64,000 nt of DNA from Flavobacteriales bacterium. GTDB lineage: Bacteria > Bacteroidota > Bacteroidia > Flavobacteriales_F > PHOS-HE28. The position numbers and the translations under genes are program-made. Below are positions 52,246 through 60,396 of this stretch, piece after piece; within the stretch, counting starts at the first letter, position 1; each line of letters opens with the position of its first letter. Location: the NCBI GenBank assembly GCA_020635725.1, contig JACJZF010000005.1, forward strand, positions 186,001 to 250,000, written 5' to 3'. A model generated the notes under the pieces. It saw nothing but the letters and a program-made list of their open reading frames with translations. It ran no database searches and was not told the DNA's origin.

Positions 52246-53745
52246 ATGATGCGCTCCGCTTTTCTCCTGGCCTGGCTCGTTCCGGCCATCGCTTTCGGGC
52301 AGCAACCCGACCTTAAGGCTCTCGACGCCTACATCGCCGATGCGCTGGTGAAGTTCGATCAGCCCGGCCTGGCCGTGGGCGTGGTGAAGGATGGCGAGCT
52401 GGTCTTCAGCCGCGGCTATGGCAAGCTCGATTTAGACAAGCCCGACCCCGTAACACCGAACAGCCTGTTCTACATGGCCAGCATCAGCAAGGCGTTCACC
52501 GCCTGCGCCATCGGCCTGCTCGTGGATGAGGGCAAGCTCAGCTTCGATGACCCCGTGCGGAAGCATCTTCCGGAATTCGGCACGCCGCAGGACTACATCA
52601 CGGAGCACATGACCATCACCGACCTGCTCTGCCACCGCAGCGGCTGGATCACCTTCGATGGCGACCTGCTCTGGTACGGCACCGGGTACTCGCAGCCGGA
52701 GATCCTCGCGCGCCACGCCCACCAGCCACTCACGCATCCGTTCCGGACCGAGTTCGGATACAGCAACCTCATGTTCATCGCGGCGGCGCAGGTCATCGAG
52801 CGCGCCAGCGGCATGAGCTGGGACCGATTCATCACCACGCGCATCCTCGAACCGCTAAAGATGGAGCGCAGCCGGGTGGAAGTGGCCGACCTCGCCGGCA
52901 TGAGCGATGTGGCGATGCCCCATGTGCGCAAGGGCCAGGACCCCAACGAGCCGCAACGCAGCATGCCGTACCAGGCCCTGCGCGGCGCCGATGGAGCGTG
53001 CGGATTAATCAGCACTGTGAACGACATGGCACATTGGGACGCCATGTGGGCCGATGAGGGCAAGGTGAATGGCAAGCCCTTCATCAGCGATGCGACCTAC
53101 CGCACCATCACGGCCATGCACCTGCCCATGGGCGGTCGACGCGATGGCGCCGGGCTCGGCTGGTTCCTCGAGAGCGACCATGACCATGCGGTGATCACGC
53201 ACAGCGGCGGCATGCCCGGATTCATCCTCAACCATGCCGTGGTGCCCGATGCCGACCTCGCCGTGATCTGCTTGGGCAATGGCGAGAGCTATTGCGTCTT
53301 CGCCATCACCCAGAAGATCCTCGACGCGTACCTCGGGGACGGCACCGCTGATCCGGTGAAGGACATGCTGCCGCGCATCGCCAAGCGCGATGAGCGCGAA
53401 GCCAAGCGCCGTGCCGACCGTATCGCCGCCCGTGTGGCCAAGACGAAGCCATCGCTTCCGTTGAGCGCGTATGCCGGCACCTACTCCGATGCCATCTACG
53501 GCTATGCCACCGTTAGCGATAAGGATGGCCGGCTGAGCCTCTCCTTCGCGCCCGCGCCGCAACTCTTCACCGGAAGCCTTGAGCACTGGCACTTCGATAC
53601 CTTCCGTTGGCTGCATGCCGATCCCTTCCTGGAGCCCGGCTACATCACCTTCAGCTTCGATGCCGATCACCGGGTCACCGGTTTCAAGGTGGACCTGCAC
53701 AGCCCCGACTTCCATTTCTACAAACTCGATTTCGTCCGGCGCTGA
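52246..53745 (+). CDS. Secreted beta-lactamase-family serine hydrolase with DUF3471 tail
   Basis: This 499-residue protein has a signal peptide ending at IAFGQQ. The SxxK motif is in YMASISKAFTACA, the YxN motif in FGYSNLMFIAA and a KTG-equivalent HSGGMPGF near 325. The last 110 residues (SLPLSAYAGTYSDAIYGYAT...) are a lipocalin-like DUF3471 domain. Relatives hydrolyse esters, D-amino peptides or cell-wall stems. It is a single gene divergent from the ABC exporter operon. Confidence 0.87.
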   Translation: MMRSAFLLAWLVPAIAFGQQPDLKALDAYIADALVKFDQPGLAVGVVKDGELVFSRGYGKLDLDKPDPVTPNSLFYMASISKAFTACAIGLLVDEGKLSFDDPVRKHLPEFGTPQDYITEHMTITDLLCHRSGWITFDGDLLWYGTGYSQPEILARHAHQPLTHPFRTEFGYSNLMFIAAAQVIERASGMSWDRFITTRILEPLKMERSRVEVADLAGMSDVAMPHVRKGQDPNEPQRSMPYQALRGADGACGLISTVNDMAHWDAMWADEGKVNGKPFISDATYRTITAMHLPMGGRRDGAGLGWFLESDHDHAVITHSGGMPGFILNHAVVPDADLAVICLGNGESYCVFAITQKILDAYLGDGTADPVKDMLPRIAKRDEREAKRRADRIAARVAKTKPSLPLSAYAGTYSDAIYGYATVSDKDGRLSLSFAPAPQLFTGSLEHWHFDTFRWLHADPFLEPGYITFSFDADHRVTGFKVDLHSPDFHFYKLDFVRR

Positions 53746-53790
53746 CCGCAGCGGCACGACCATGCCGCCAGATGATCACCTTTACCGGCG

Positions 53791-55140
53791 ATGAAGCGGC
53801 GCTGGTCGGCCACGGCATTCTTCCTGATCGTCCTGGGGCTCGCGAGCTGGCACCTCGATGTGGGCCATAACGCCAACACCATGAGCCGCGCCGCCATGGT
53901 GGCCGCTCTGGTGGAGCACGGCAGCCTGCGCATCGACCCCTATCACCAGCTCACCGACGACAAGGCGCTGGTGGATGGCCATTACTTCTCCGAGAAAGCG
54001 CCGCTGCCCGCGCTCGTGGTGGTGCCGTTCTGGTACCTGGCCGATCGCCTGGGGCTCGTGGAGGCCGGCGAGAACGGCCTGCTCACCGATGGCCTCCTGC
54101 GCCTCGGCGGCTTCCTCTGCGGCAGCCTTCCGTTCGCCCTGCTCGCGCTCCTGCTCTTCCATCGGCTGAAGGCATCGCCGCTTCCGTGGCCGCGCGCCTG
54201 GCTCGCGCTGCTGCCCCTGCTCGGCTCCTTCCTCTTCGTGTACAGCGGCAGTTTCCACGGCCATTTGCTCGCCGCGCTCTTCCTGGTGCTGGCCTGGTTG
54301 CTGCGGCGCAAAGAGGTTCATGTGATCAGCGGCGCTCTGGCCAGCGCGGCCGTGCTCTGTGAGTACAGCCTCTTCGTGTTTCCCTTGGCCTGGCTGCTGC
54401 AGGATATCGCCGCTCGGCGTTGGAAGCCGCTGGCCGCTCAGGTCTTCGGCGGCTTGCCGGGCCTGCTTTTCCTGGGGCTGATGAACCTCCTGGTCACCGC
54501 CTCACCGATCACACTGCCCTATTCGGCCGTTGCCGCGCACGTGGATCGTTCCGGCGGCACGCTCGGCCTCGGCGGTCCGCGCCTCGATGGGCTCTTCGGC
54601 CTTCTCTTCAGCAGCTATCGCGGGCTCTTCACGCACGCGCCGGTGGCGATCATCTGTGCCCTGGTCGCGCTCATGGCCATGCGCCGCCAAGGATGGCGGT
54701 GGACATGGATGCATCCCTTGGTGCTCCCCTCCATCGCCTTGGTGCTCATGATCGCCGGCCACAGCATGTGGTGGGGCGGCTGGGCTTTCGGTCCGCGGCA
54801 CCTCACCAGCGTGGCGGCCCTGCTCATCCTCTCGGCGCTTCCGCGGTTGCCACAACGGCCATGGGCCGATGGCGCGCTCGCATGGCTCTGCAGCTGGGGC
54901 TTGATCGTGGCCCTCGCGGCGAAGGTCACCACGGTGTATTCGTTGCCTACCGAAGTGCTGCACCCGTTCCGCGAGATGATCCTTCCGCAGTTCATGCACC
55001 GCGCCTTCACCGAATCGCAATGGCCCGTGCTCGTGGGCTTCTCCCCCACCATGGGCACCTTCCTGTTCGCGCTGGCCCTCATCTTCGCCCTGCGCGCGCT
55101 CCGCCGCCTGCCCAACGATGCACCTGTTCTACTGCCCTGA
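53791..55140 (+). CDS. Polytopic GT-C-like membrane protein
   Basis: This 449-residue protein has about ten to twelve hydrophobic segments. DGHYFSEKAPLPALVVVPFW in the first extracytoplasmic loop and WWGGWAFGPRHLTSVAALLI near 325 are features of uncharacterised GT-C-type glycosyltransferases in Bacteroidota. A donor of the polyprenyl-phosphate-sugar type is expected; the acceptor is unknown. CACCTTTA ends 6 nt before the ATG. The rsmE start lies inside its last codons (23-nt overlap). Confidence 0.65.
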   Translation: MKRRWSATAFFLIVLGLASWHLDVGHNANTMSRAAMVAALVEHGSLRIDPYHQLTDDKALVDGHYFSEKAPLPALVVVPFWYLADRLGLVEAGENGLLTDGLLRLGGFLCGSLPFALLALLLFHRLKASPLPWPRAWLALLPLLGSFLFVYSGSFHGHLLAALFLVLAWLLRRKEVHVISGALASAAVLCEYSLFVFPLAWLLQDIAARRWKPLAAQVFGGLPGLLFLGLMNLLVTASPITLPYSAVAAHVDRSGGTLGLGGPRLDGLFGLLFSSYRGLFTHAPVAIICALVALMAMRRQGWRWTWMHPLVLPSIALVLMIAGHSMWWGGWAFGPRHLTSVAALLILSALPRLPQRPWADGALAWLCSWGLIVALAAKVTTVYSLPTEVLHPFREMILPQFMHRAFTESQWPVLVGFSPTMGTFLFALALIFALRALRRLPNDAPVLLP

Positions 55141-55819
55141 CCTGGAGCCCGGCCTGGTGACCCTTCCGGAGGAAGAGGCGCACCATGCCACGCAGGTGAT
55201 GCGCCTGGGTGTGGGCGAGCGCATTGGGCTGCTGAACGGACGAGGGACGCGCGCCGAAGCCGAACTGGTCGATGTGGCCCGGAAACGCTGCGTGGCCATG
55301 GTGCTCGAGAGCGAGGAATTGGCGCGCGAGCGTGCGGGGAGCATCCACCTGGCCGTTGCGCCCACCAAGCAGATCGACCGGCTCGAATGGCTGGTGGAGA
55401 AGGCCGTGGAACTGGGCGTGGATCGCATCTCTCCCGTGCTCACCACACGCACCGAGCGCAGCCGCCTCCGCCTGGACCGGCTGGAGCGAGTGGCCATCGC
55501 CGCCATGAAACAGAGCATGCGCGCCTGGTTGCCATTGATCGATCAGCCTGTGCCCTTGCAGCAACTCGTGGATGAAACACCCGCGCCGCAGCGCTTCTTC
55601 GGCTGGTGCATACCGGACCAGCCAGCGCTGATGAACGTGTACGAACCTGGGATCGATGCGCTCATGCTCATCGGGCCGGAGGGCGATTTCACGCCGTTGG
55701 AGGCGCAACAGCTCATGTCCAGTGGATTCACGGCGATCGCGCTGGGCGAGGCACGGCTGCGCACCGAGACGGCCGCGTTGGCAGCAATCACCTGGATGAG
55801 CCTGGCCCAGCAACGGTAA
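55118..55819 (+). CDS. rsmE: 16S rRNA (uracil1498-N3)-methyltransferase
   Basis: This 233-residue SPOUT enzyme has an N-terminal PUA-like domain (HATQVMRLGVGERIGLLNGR) and the C-terminal knot with IGPEGDF at 185-191 and the LGEARLRTETAALAAIT motif. RsmE methylates U1498 of 16S rRNA. Length and motifs are complete. It overlaps the GT-C-like gene by 23 nt. Its TAA stop forms the first bases of the TAATTTAG box of the next gene. Confidence 0.93.
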   Translation: MHLFYCPDLEPGLVTLPEEEAHHATQVMRLGVGERIGLLNGRGTRAEAELVDVARKRCVAMVLESEELARERAGSIHLAVAPTKQIDRLEWLVEKAVELGVDRISPVLTTRTERSRLRLDRLERVAIAAMKQSMRAWLPLIDQPVPLQQLVDETPAPQRFFGWCIPDQPALMNVYEPGIDALMLIGPEGDFTPLEAQQLMSSGFTAIALGEARLRTETAALAAITWMSLAQQR

Positions 55820-55824
55820 TTTAG
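55817..55824 (+). promoter_or_regulatory. Candidate -7 box, possibly leaderless start (DUF4159 gene)
   Basis: TAATTTAG begins at the rsmE stop codon and ends 4 nt before the ATG at 55829. Confidence 0.4.
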
Positions 55825-55828
55825 CGGC

Positions 55829-56491
55829 ATGTCGCGCATCCTTCCCCTGCTGGCGTTGCTGCTGATCACGGGCTCCGCATGGGCCCAAGGCTCCTACCAG
55901 CTGGCCGTGCTGAAGTACAGTGGCGGCGGCGATTGGTACGCCAATCCTACTTCGGTTCCCAACCTGGTGAAGTTCTGCAATGCGCAAATGGGCATGGGCA
56001 TCAATCCCGATGTGCCCACGGTCGAGGTCGGCAGCCCGGAGCTCTTCAACTACCCGCTGGTGCACATGACCGGCCACGGCAACGTGGTCTTCAGCGCGCA
56101 GGAGGCCGACAACCTGCGGAACTACCTCATCGGCGGCGGCTTCCTCCACATCAGCGACAACTACGGCATGGATCCGTACATCCGTCCCATGCTCAAGCGC
56201 GTATTCCCGGAGCTGGAGCTGCTGGAGCTGCCCTTCGCGCATCCCATCTACCACCAGCAGTTCGATTTCCCGCGCGGCCTCCCGAAGATCCATGAGCACG
56301 ATGACAAGGCCCCGCAAGGCTTCGGGCTGATCTGGGAGGGAAGGCTCGTGGTGTTCTACGACTTCGAATGCGACCTCGGTGACGGCTGGGAAGACCCCGA
56401 TGTGCACGGTGATAGCGAGGAGGCCCGGCAGAAGGCGCTGCGCATGGGCGCCAACATCGTGCGCTGCGCGTTCGGTGGTGCAGGTGATTGA
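55829..56491 (+). CDS. Exported DUF4159 protein
   Basis: This 220-residue protein has a signal peptide ending at SAWAQG and a DUF4159 domain: YQLAVLKYSGGGDWYANPTS, PLVHMTGHGNVVFSAQEADN, NYLIGGGFLHISDNYG and a YDFECDLGDGWEDPDVHGDS end. The fold resembles glutamine-amidotransferase-like domains, but no catalytic Cys-His pair is obvious. The function is unknown. It is followed after 8 nt by a membrane protein gene, so the two may be an operon. Confidence 0.85.
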   Translation: MSRILPLLALLLITGSAWAQGSYQLAVLKYSGGGDWYANPTSVPNLVKFCNAQMGMGINPDVPTVEVGSPELFNYPLVHMTGHGNVVFSAQEADNLRNYLIGGGFLHISDNYGMDPYIRPMLKRVFPELELLELPFAHPIYHQQFDFPRGLPKIHEHDDKAPQGFGLIWEGRLVVFYDFECDLGDGWEDPDVHGDSEEARQKALRMGANIVRCAFGGAGD

Positions 56492-56499
56492 GACCTGAC

Positions 56500-57045
56500 A
56501 TGCCTTATCGAACGGTCTTCGACCTGGCCGAGCAGCCGCCCTTCGAGCCCATCGTTGCTTGGATCGCCGCGGCCTTCATCGTCACGGGCACGGCGTGGGC
56601 GCTCATCCGGCGGGTGAAGGATCGGCAACTGGCTCCACTGCGGCAGCGCCCGAAGTGGACCACGCCCAAGGTCTTCATCATCTTTGGTTGCGCCATCGCG
56701 GTCATCGGTGTGGGACTGATGAGCTGGGATCATTGGCGGCTCATGCGCGCCATGGCCAATGGCGAAGGCCTGGTGGTGGAAGGCCCGATCCAGAGCTGGG
56801 GCACCGAGCGTGTGCGGACTTCGCGCCGCGACCGTTACGAGTACCACACCTACGAGCGCTTCTATGTGGGCGACAGCATCTGGTTCGGCTTCTACCGCGA
56901 GGTGGGCATGGCCGGCTTCCACAACGGCGCCCGCGAGCTCATCGACCTGCACGATGGCATGCGCGTGCGCGCCACCTACCTCTATGCCGATGGCAAAGAT
57001 GACCCGCCCCGCATCATGAAACTTGAGGTGAGATCAGAGGATTAG
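56500..57045 (+). CDS. Small membrane protein with beta-rich tail, unknown function
   Basis: This 181-residue protein has two hydrophobic segments (WIAAAFIVTGTAWALI and FIIFGCAIAVIGVGLMSW) and a C-terminal part of about 100 residues rich in beta strands (EGLVVEGPIQSWGTERVRTS..., RFYVGDSIWFGFYREVG, VRATYLYADG). The layout resembles DUF3592-type proteins, but the match is not firm. It lies 8 nt after the DUF4159 gene. Confidence 0.6.
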   Translation: MPYRTVFDLAEQPPFEPIVAWIAAAFIVTGTAWALIRRVKDRQLAPLRQRPKWTTPKVFIIFGCAIAVIGVGLMSWDHWRLMRAMANGEGLVVEGPIQSWGTERVRTSRRDRYEYHTYERFYVGDSIWFGFYREVGMAGFHNGARELIDLHDGMRVRATYLYADGKDDPPRIMKLEVRSED

Positions 57046-57064
57046 GGAATGAGATAATCAGACC

Positions 57065-57409
57065 ATGAAGATCCCTTTCGAGGCCATCGACTGGTCGCAA
57101 GTGCCTGACACCATCGTGAATGGAACCACTGGCACGGCCTCCATGCGCACGATTCAGCACGATGGCCTGCGCATCCGCATAATCGAATATTCAGCCAACT
57201 ACCTCGCCGACCATTGGTGTCAGCTTGGGCACTTGGTGTTCGTGCTGGAAGGCGAACTGATCAACGAGCATGAAGATGGACGTGTGAATGTGCTAAAGGC
57301 TGGGATGTCCTACCACGTGAGCGACGGGCTCAGCTCGCACCGTTCGCGGACGAATGGATTCGTGAGACTCATAGTGGTCGATGGAGCGTTCCTGAAATCA
57401 AGGAACTGA
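57065..57409 (+). CDS. DHCW-motif cupin-fold protein
   Basis: This 114-residue single-domain cupin has ADHWCQLGHLVFVLEGEL carrying the Asp-His-x-Cys metal-site region and VLKAGMSYHVSDGLSSHRSR in the second conserved motif. Substrates of this subgroup are unknown. The gene lies 19 nt after the preceding one and ends 11 nt before a convergent gene. Confidence 0.82.
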   Translation: MKIPFEAIDWSQVPDTIVNGTTGTASMRTIQHDGLRIRIIEYSANYLADHWCQLGHLVFVLEGELINEHEDGRVNVLKAGMSYHVSDGLSSHRSRTNGFVRLIVVDGAFLKSRN

Positions 57410-57420
57410 CGGGGCACAGA

Positions 57421-57834
57421 CTAAGGGAGCGTTACCCAGTCCTGGATATCGGCAAGATTCAAGTAAACATCCTCGACTTTCTTAAGCCCAGACCACCCGA
57501 ATCGTGACTCTTGATATCGCACTCTGCCTTCCGACAGACTGAATCCACCGACGAAGCCCTTATGAACTACCGGTGCTCTGCAGAACACGCGCTTCGTCAC
57601 GTCAATAAGAAGCAGGCAGGTATTGGGACCGAATCGTTCAGCAGTGGTCATCCACTCTTGGACGGCGACAAGGTCATTCGACAGCCAGCGGGCCTCATCG
57701 CCGGCGATGACGTCCTCGAATCGGACACCGTCGATATGGACTGTATTATAAGTCGGGCCATAACGAATCTCGCCTTCGAACTTCAAGACCACAAGATGCC
57801 TGCCATCTGGTGATGGTAACGAGATGTCATTCAT
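57421..57834 (-). CDS. Hypothetical protein downstream of kdnB
   Basis: This 137-residue soluble protein has no recognised family. It opens with a propeller- or strand-like start (SLPSPDGRHLVVLKFEGEIR, YNTVHIDGVRFEDVIAGDEA) and has internal hydrophobic strands (CLLLIDVTKRVFCRAPVVHK). The ATG at 57834 lies 14 nt after the kdnB stop, so it is probably co-transcribed with it. Codon use is less GC-biased than in its neighbours. Confidence 0.6.
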   Translation of the reverse strand: MNDISLPSPDGRHLVVLKFEGEIRYGPTYNTVHIDGVRFEDVIAGDEARWLSNDLVAVQEWMTTAERFGPNTCLLLIDVTKRVFCRAPVVHKGFVGGFSLSEGRVRYQESRFGWSGLKKVEDVYLNLADIQDWVTLP

Positions 57835-57848
57835 GGCACCCGCTCCGC

Positions 57849-58931
57849 TCACATCCTCCTGTACCACCCTTTGATCCGCTCGCGGTCCAGCACGTTCTGC
57901 CAGTCGGGGCCAAAAGCGTGGTCCCACATGTGCGGCAGGTTGTAGGCCACTTCGGCCATGGCGTCGAGGGTTTTCTCGTCCCAGCCCTTGCTCAGGTTCG
58001 AAGGGATGCTCACGCCGCGCTGCTTCACCATACCCTTGAACTCAGCCACGTACTCGCCATAGACGTCATCGAGCTGGTTGAAGGCGACGCAATTCGCGTA
58101 GCAGTGATGCATCTCCAGCACCTTGCCCAAGCCATAGCTGAGCGCATGGCACACGCCCACCTCGCTATAGGTGAGGCTCAGTCCGCCCATGTAGCTGGCT
58201 ACCATCAGCAGTTCGTCGCTCTTGGGGTCGTCACGGTCCAGCTTCAGGAAGACCTCGCGGCACATGTCGAGCGACTTCTCACTGTACGCTTCGGCGAAGG
58301 TGTTCTTCTTGGTGCCGGTGATGGCCTCAACGCTGTGGATGTACGTGTCCATGCCGGTGTAGAACCACTGGTCGGTGGGCACGGTGGCGATGAGGTCCGG
58401 GTCGAGCACGATCTGGTCGAAGACGGTCCAGTCGCACTTGAGGCCGAGTTTCTTCACGGGACCGGTGAGCACGGCGGTCATGCTCACCTCCGCGCCCGTG
58501 CCGCTGATAGTGGGCACACCGCAGTGGTAGATGCCGGGCTTCTTGATCAGGTTGAGGCCCTGGTACTGCACGCTGCTGCCCTCGTTGGTGAGCATGAGCG
58601 AGAGCGCCTTGGCCACGTCCATCACGTTTCCGCCACCGATGCCGACCACGCCGTCGGGTAATCCGCGGCGGGCCAGGAGGTCATCGCGGAGGCCATCGAT
58701 CTGCTCGGTGCTGGGCTCCTTCGCTGTGCTGCAGAAGATCAGCTCGTCGCCGTCCTTCTTCGGGATGCGGGCGATGAAGGCATCGTTCCCCTCGAAGTAG
58801 TGATCGACCAGGAAGACCATATAGCCCTTGCCGGAATCGCGGTGGGGCTCCAGGATCTCGCCGAGCTTGCCGAAGCTGCCACGGCCGTAACAGGTCTTGG
58901 TGACGGACTTGAAGTTGCGGAAGAGGTTCAT
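57849..58931 (-). CDS. kdnB: KdnB-like Kdo 8-oxidase (iron-containing alcohol dehydrogenase)
   Basis: This 360-residue protein starts MNLFRNFKSVTKTCYGRGSF, the characteristic KdnB start as I remember it, and has the NAD-binding GIGGGNVMDVAKALSLML segment. Metal-ligand residues of group III dehydrogenases lie in YTGMDTYIHSVEA, CHALSYGLGKVLEMHHCYAN and neighbouring segments. KdnB oxidises C8 of Kdo so that KdnA can aminate it for lipopolysaccharide Kdo8N. The KdnA-like gene is at 355-1563. The ATG at 58931 is chosen; the upstream in-frame extension runs into palindromic repeats and is not coding. It starts 81 nt from the repeat array. Confidence 0.8.
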   Translation of the reverse strand: MNLFRNFKSVTKTCYGRGSFGKLGEILEPHRDSGKGYMVFLVDHYFEGNDAFIARIPKKDGDELIFCSTAKEPSTEQIDGLRDDLLARRGLPDGVVGIGGGNVMDVAKALSLMLTNEGSSVQYQGLNLIKKPGIYHCGVPTISGTGAEVSMTAVLTGPVKKLGLKCDWTVFDQIVLDPDLIATVPTDQWFYTGMDTYIHSVEAITGTKKNTFAEAYSEKSLDMCREVFLKLDRDDPKSDELLMVASYMGGLSLTYSEVGVCHALSYGLGKVLEMHHCYANCVAFNQLDDVYGEYVAEFKGMVKQRGVSIPSNLSKGWDEKTLDAMAEVAYNLPHMWDHAFGPDWQNVLDRERIKGWYRRM

Positions 58932-59012
58932 GTGCAGGGGCCGTGATTCGCCACGGCTCGCATGCAAAGGAAGCCGCTGCGCGATTATCCCAGCACCGAA
59001 ATAGAATGCGTG

Positions 59013-59368
59013 CGACCCCTCCGGGGTCGTGCCGAACACTTGATCGATGACCAACCCGTGCGACCCCTCCGGGGTCGTTTGGATTGCTCTGACTGAATGC
59101 CAACCCGTGCGACCCCTCCGGAGTCGTGCCGAACACCTGACCGATCACCAACGCCTGCGACCCCTCCGGGGTCGTTTGGATTGCTCTGACTGAATGCCAA
59201 CCCGTGCGACCCCTCCGGGGTCGTGCCGAACACTTGATCGATGACCAACCCGTGCGACCCCTCCGGAGTCGTGCCGAATACCTGACCGATCACCACCGCC
59301 TGCGACCCCTACGGGGTCGTTTGGATTGCTCTGACTGAATGCCAACGCGTGCGACCCCTCCGGGGTCG
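59013..59368. repeat. Left array of eight type-A palindromes with alternating spacers
   Basis: CGACCCCTCCGGGGTCG (7-bp stem, 3-base loop) or a one-base variant occurs at 59013, 59061, 59110, 59158, 59207, 59255, 59303 and 59352, with a period of 48-49 bp. Two spacer sequences alternate: one contains GAACACTTGATCGATGACC, the other TTGGATTGCTCTGACTGAAT. This gives a higher-order unit of about 97 bp. Confidence 0.95.
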
Positions 59369-59403
59369 AAGAGACTTATGTATCCATGCTCATGCATGCC
59401 CCG

Positions 59404-59715
59404 CGACCCCGAAGGGGTCAAAGGCATCTTGAAGAGCAGGTTGAGCGTGCCGTATTCGACCCTGAAAGGGTCGCAGGGATTCCAACTAGTACGTTCATGC
59501 ACACAGGCTGGACGCTTACCCTCAACCCCGAAGGTCACAGGGGTCATGTAGGGATTCGTCGCGGGAGAGTTTTCGACCCTGAAGGGGGTGCAGGATTCCT
59601 CCAATCATCTTCCTGTCCCCCACAAACTGAAGCATGTTCCACGACCCCGGTGGGGTCACAGGTATCTCGTAGGTATTCGTTGCTATAGGGTATTCGACCC
59701 TGAAAGGGTCGCAGG
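59404..59715. repeat. Left array of type-B and type-C palindromes
   Basis: Type B (CGACCCCGAAGGGGTCA) is at 59404 and 59642 (GGT-loop variant), with a degenerate copy at 59523-59546. Type C (CGACCCTGAAAGGGTCG) is at 59457 and 59695, with a degenerate copy at 59574. B and C alternate, each B followed by a C about 52 bp later. The last C lies just before the transposase gene. Confidence 0.9.
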
Positions 59716-59739
59716 AATCCTAAATTGAGTACTCAACGC

Positions 59740-59747
59740 TTACTTTG
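59740..59747 (+). promoter_or_regulatory. Candidate -7 box of the transposase gene
   Basis: TTACTTTG ends 5 nt before the ATG at 59753, again the leaderless spacing. Confidence 0.35.
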
Positions 59748-59752
59748 ACGCT

Positions 59753-60196
59753 ATGGCCGCCTACCTAAGCCTCCATTATCATATCGTCTTCGCGACGAAG
59801 GGCCGTGCTACGGCGCTTGACAAGGTCTGGCGGGAGGAGCTTCACGGGTACATGGGTGGAACATTGAAAGGGCTCGGGGCCTTCCCACAAGCCATCGACG
59901 GATGGAACGACCACGTGCATGTCCTGGTCGGATTGAGGGCCACACATGTACTGGCTGATGTTGTCCGAGAATTGAAGAAGGCATCGACCGCATGGATCAA
60001 GGAGGAGAAAGGCCTGCGCTCGTTCGCATGGCAGGAAGGCTATGCGGCCTTCACCGTGGGCTGGCGCGAGCGTGAGATCGTCCGGAAGTACATCGAAGGA
60101 CAAGAGGATCATCACCGCAAGCATGCGTATGGGGAAGAGGTGCAGCGACTGCTGTCGGAGGCTGGCGTAGAATTCGACCCGAAGTACTTGGGATAG
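59753..60196 (+). CDS. REP-associated tyrosine transposase (Y1/IS200-like)
   Basis: This 147-residue single-domain HUH enzyme has an LHYHIVFATKGR start, the metal-binding HUH pair H54-V-H56 in WNDHVHVLVG, WQEGYAAFTVGW near 93-104 and the candidate catalytic tyrosine Y113 in VRKYIEGQEDHHRK. Such enzymes cut and join single-stranded DNA at palindromes. Here the surrounding palindromes (types A, B, C) are the likely substrates. No accessory TnpB-type gene is present. The ATG at 59753 follows the last type-C palindrome by 41 nt. Confidence 0.9.
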   Translation: MAAYLSLHYHIVFATKGRATALDKVWREELHGYMGGTLKGLGAFPQAIDGWNDHVHVLVGLRATHVLADVVRELKKASTAWIKEEKGLRSFAWQEGYAAFTVGWREREIVRKYIEGQEDHHRKHAYGEEVQRLLSEAGVEFDPKYLG

Positions 60197-60247
60197 CCCT
60201 GCGACCCTTTCAGGGTCGAATGCGCCCTAACCCGATGCGAATTCGTG

Positions 60248-60361
60248 CGACCCCTCCGGGGTCGTACTGAACACTTGATTGATTGCCAACCCATGCGACC
60301 CCTCCGGGGTCGCTTGGATTGCTCGAACTGAATACCAACCCGTGCGACCCCTCCGGGGTCG
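60248..60361. repeat. Right array of three type-A palindromes
   Basis: CGACCCCTCCGGGGTCG occurs at 60248, 60296 and 60345 with the same 48/49-bp period and the same two spacer types as the left array, in the same orientation. This suggests that the right block was copied from the left or the reverse. Confidence 0.93.
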
Positions 60362-60396
60362 GAGAGACTTCTGTCTCCACGCTATTGCATGCCCCG

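Larger units (their letters stand above)
59693..60220 (+). mobile_element. RAYT unit: Y1 transposase bracketed by an exact 23-bp inverted repeat
   Basis: The 23 bp at 59693-59715 (a type-C palindrome plus flanks TT and CAGG) are exactly the reverse complement of 60198-60220. Between them lies one transposase gene with 37 nt before it and 1 nt after it. The layout, a single Y1 transposase flanked by palindromes in opposite orientation, is that of REP-associated tyrosine transposases. No target-site duplication is obvious. Confidence 0.85.

Noticed and set aside
58932..59054. N-terminal extension of the kdnB-like gene to 59054
   Set aside because: The extension translates type-A palindromes; the family start MNLFRNFKSVTKTCYG fits the ATG at 58931.
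59013..59368. CRISPR array with 17-bp repeats and 31-32 bp spacers
   Set aside because: The spacers are two recurring sequences, not unique ones, the repeat is only 17 bp and fully palindromic, and no cas genes are present.
59145..59688. Short open frames inside the palindrome array
   Set aside because: They encode repeated GVARV/DPEG-type peptides that arise from translation of the repeats on either strand; there is no start context or family match.
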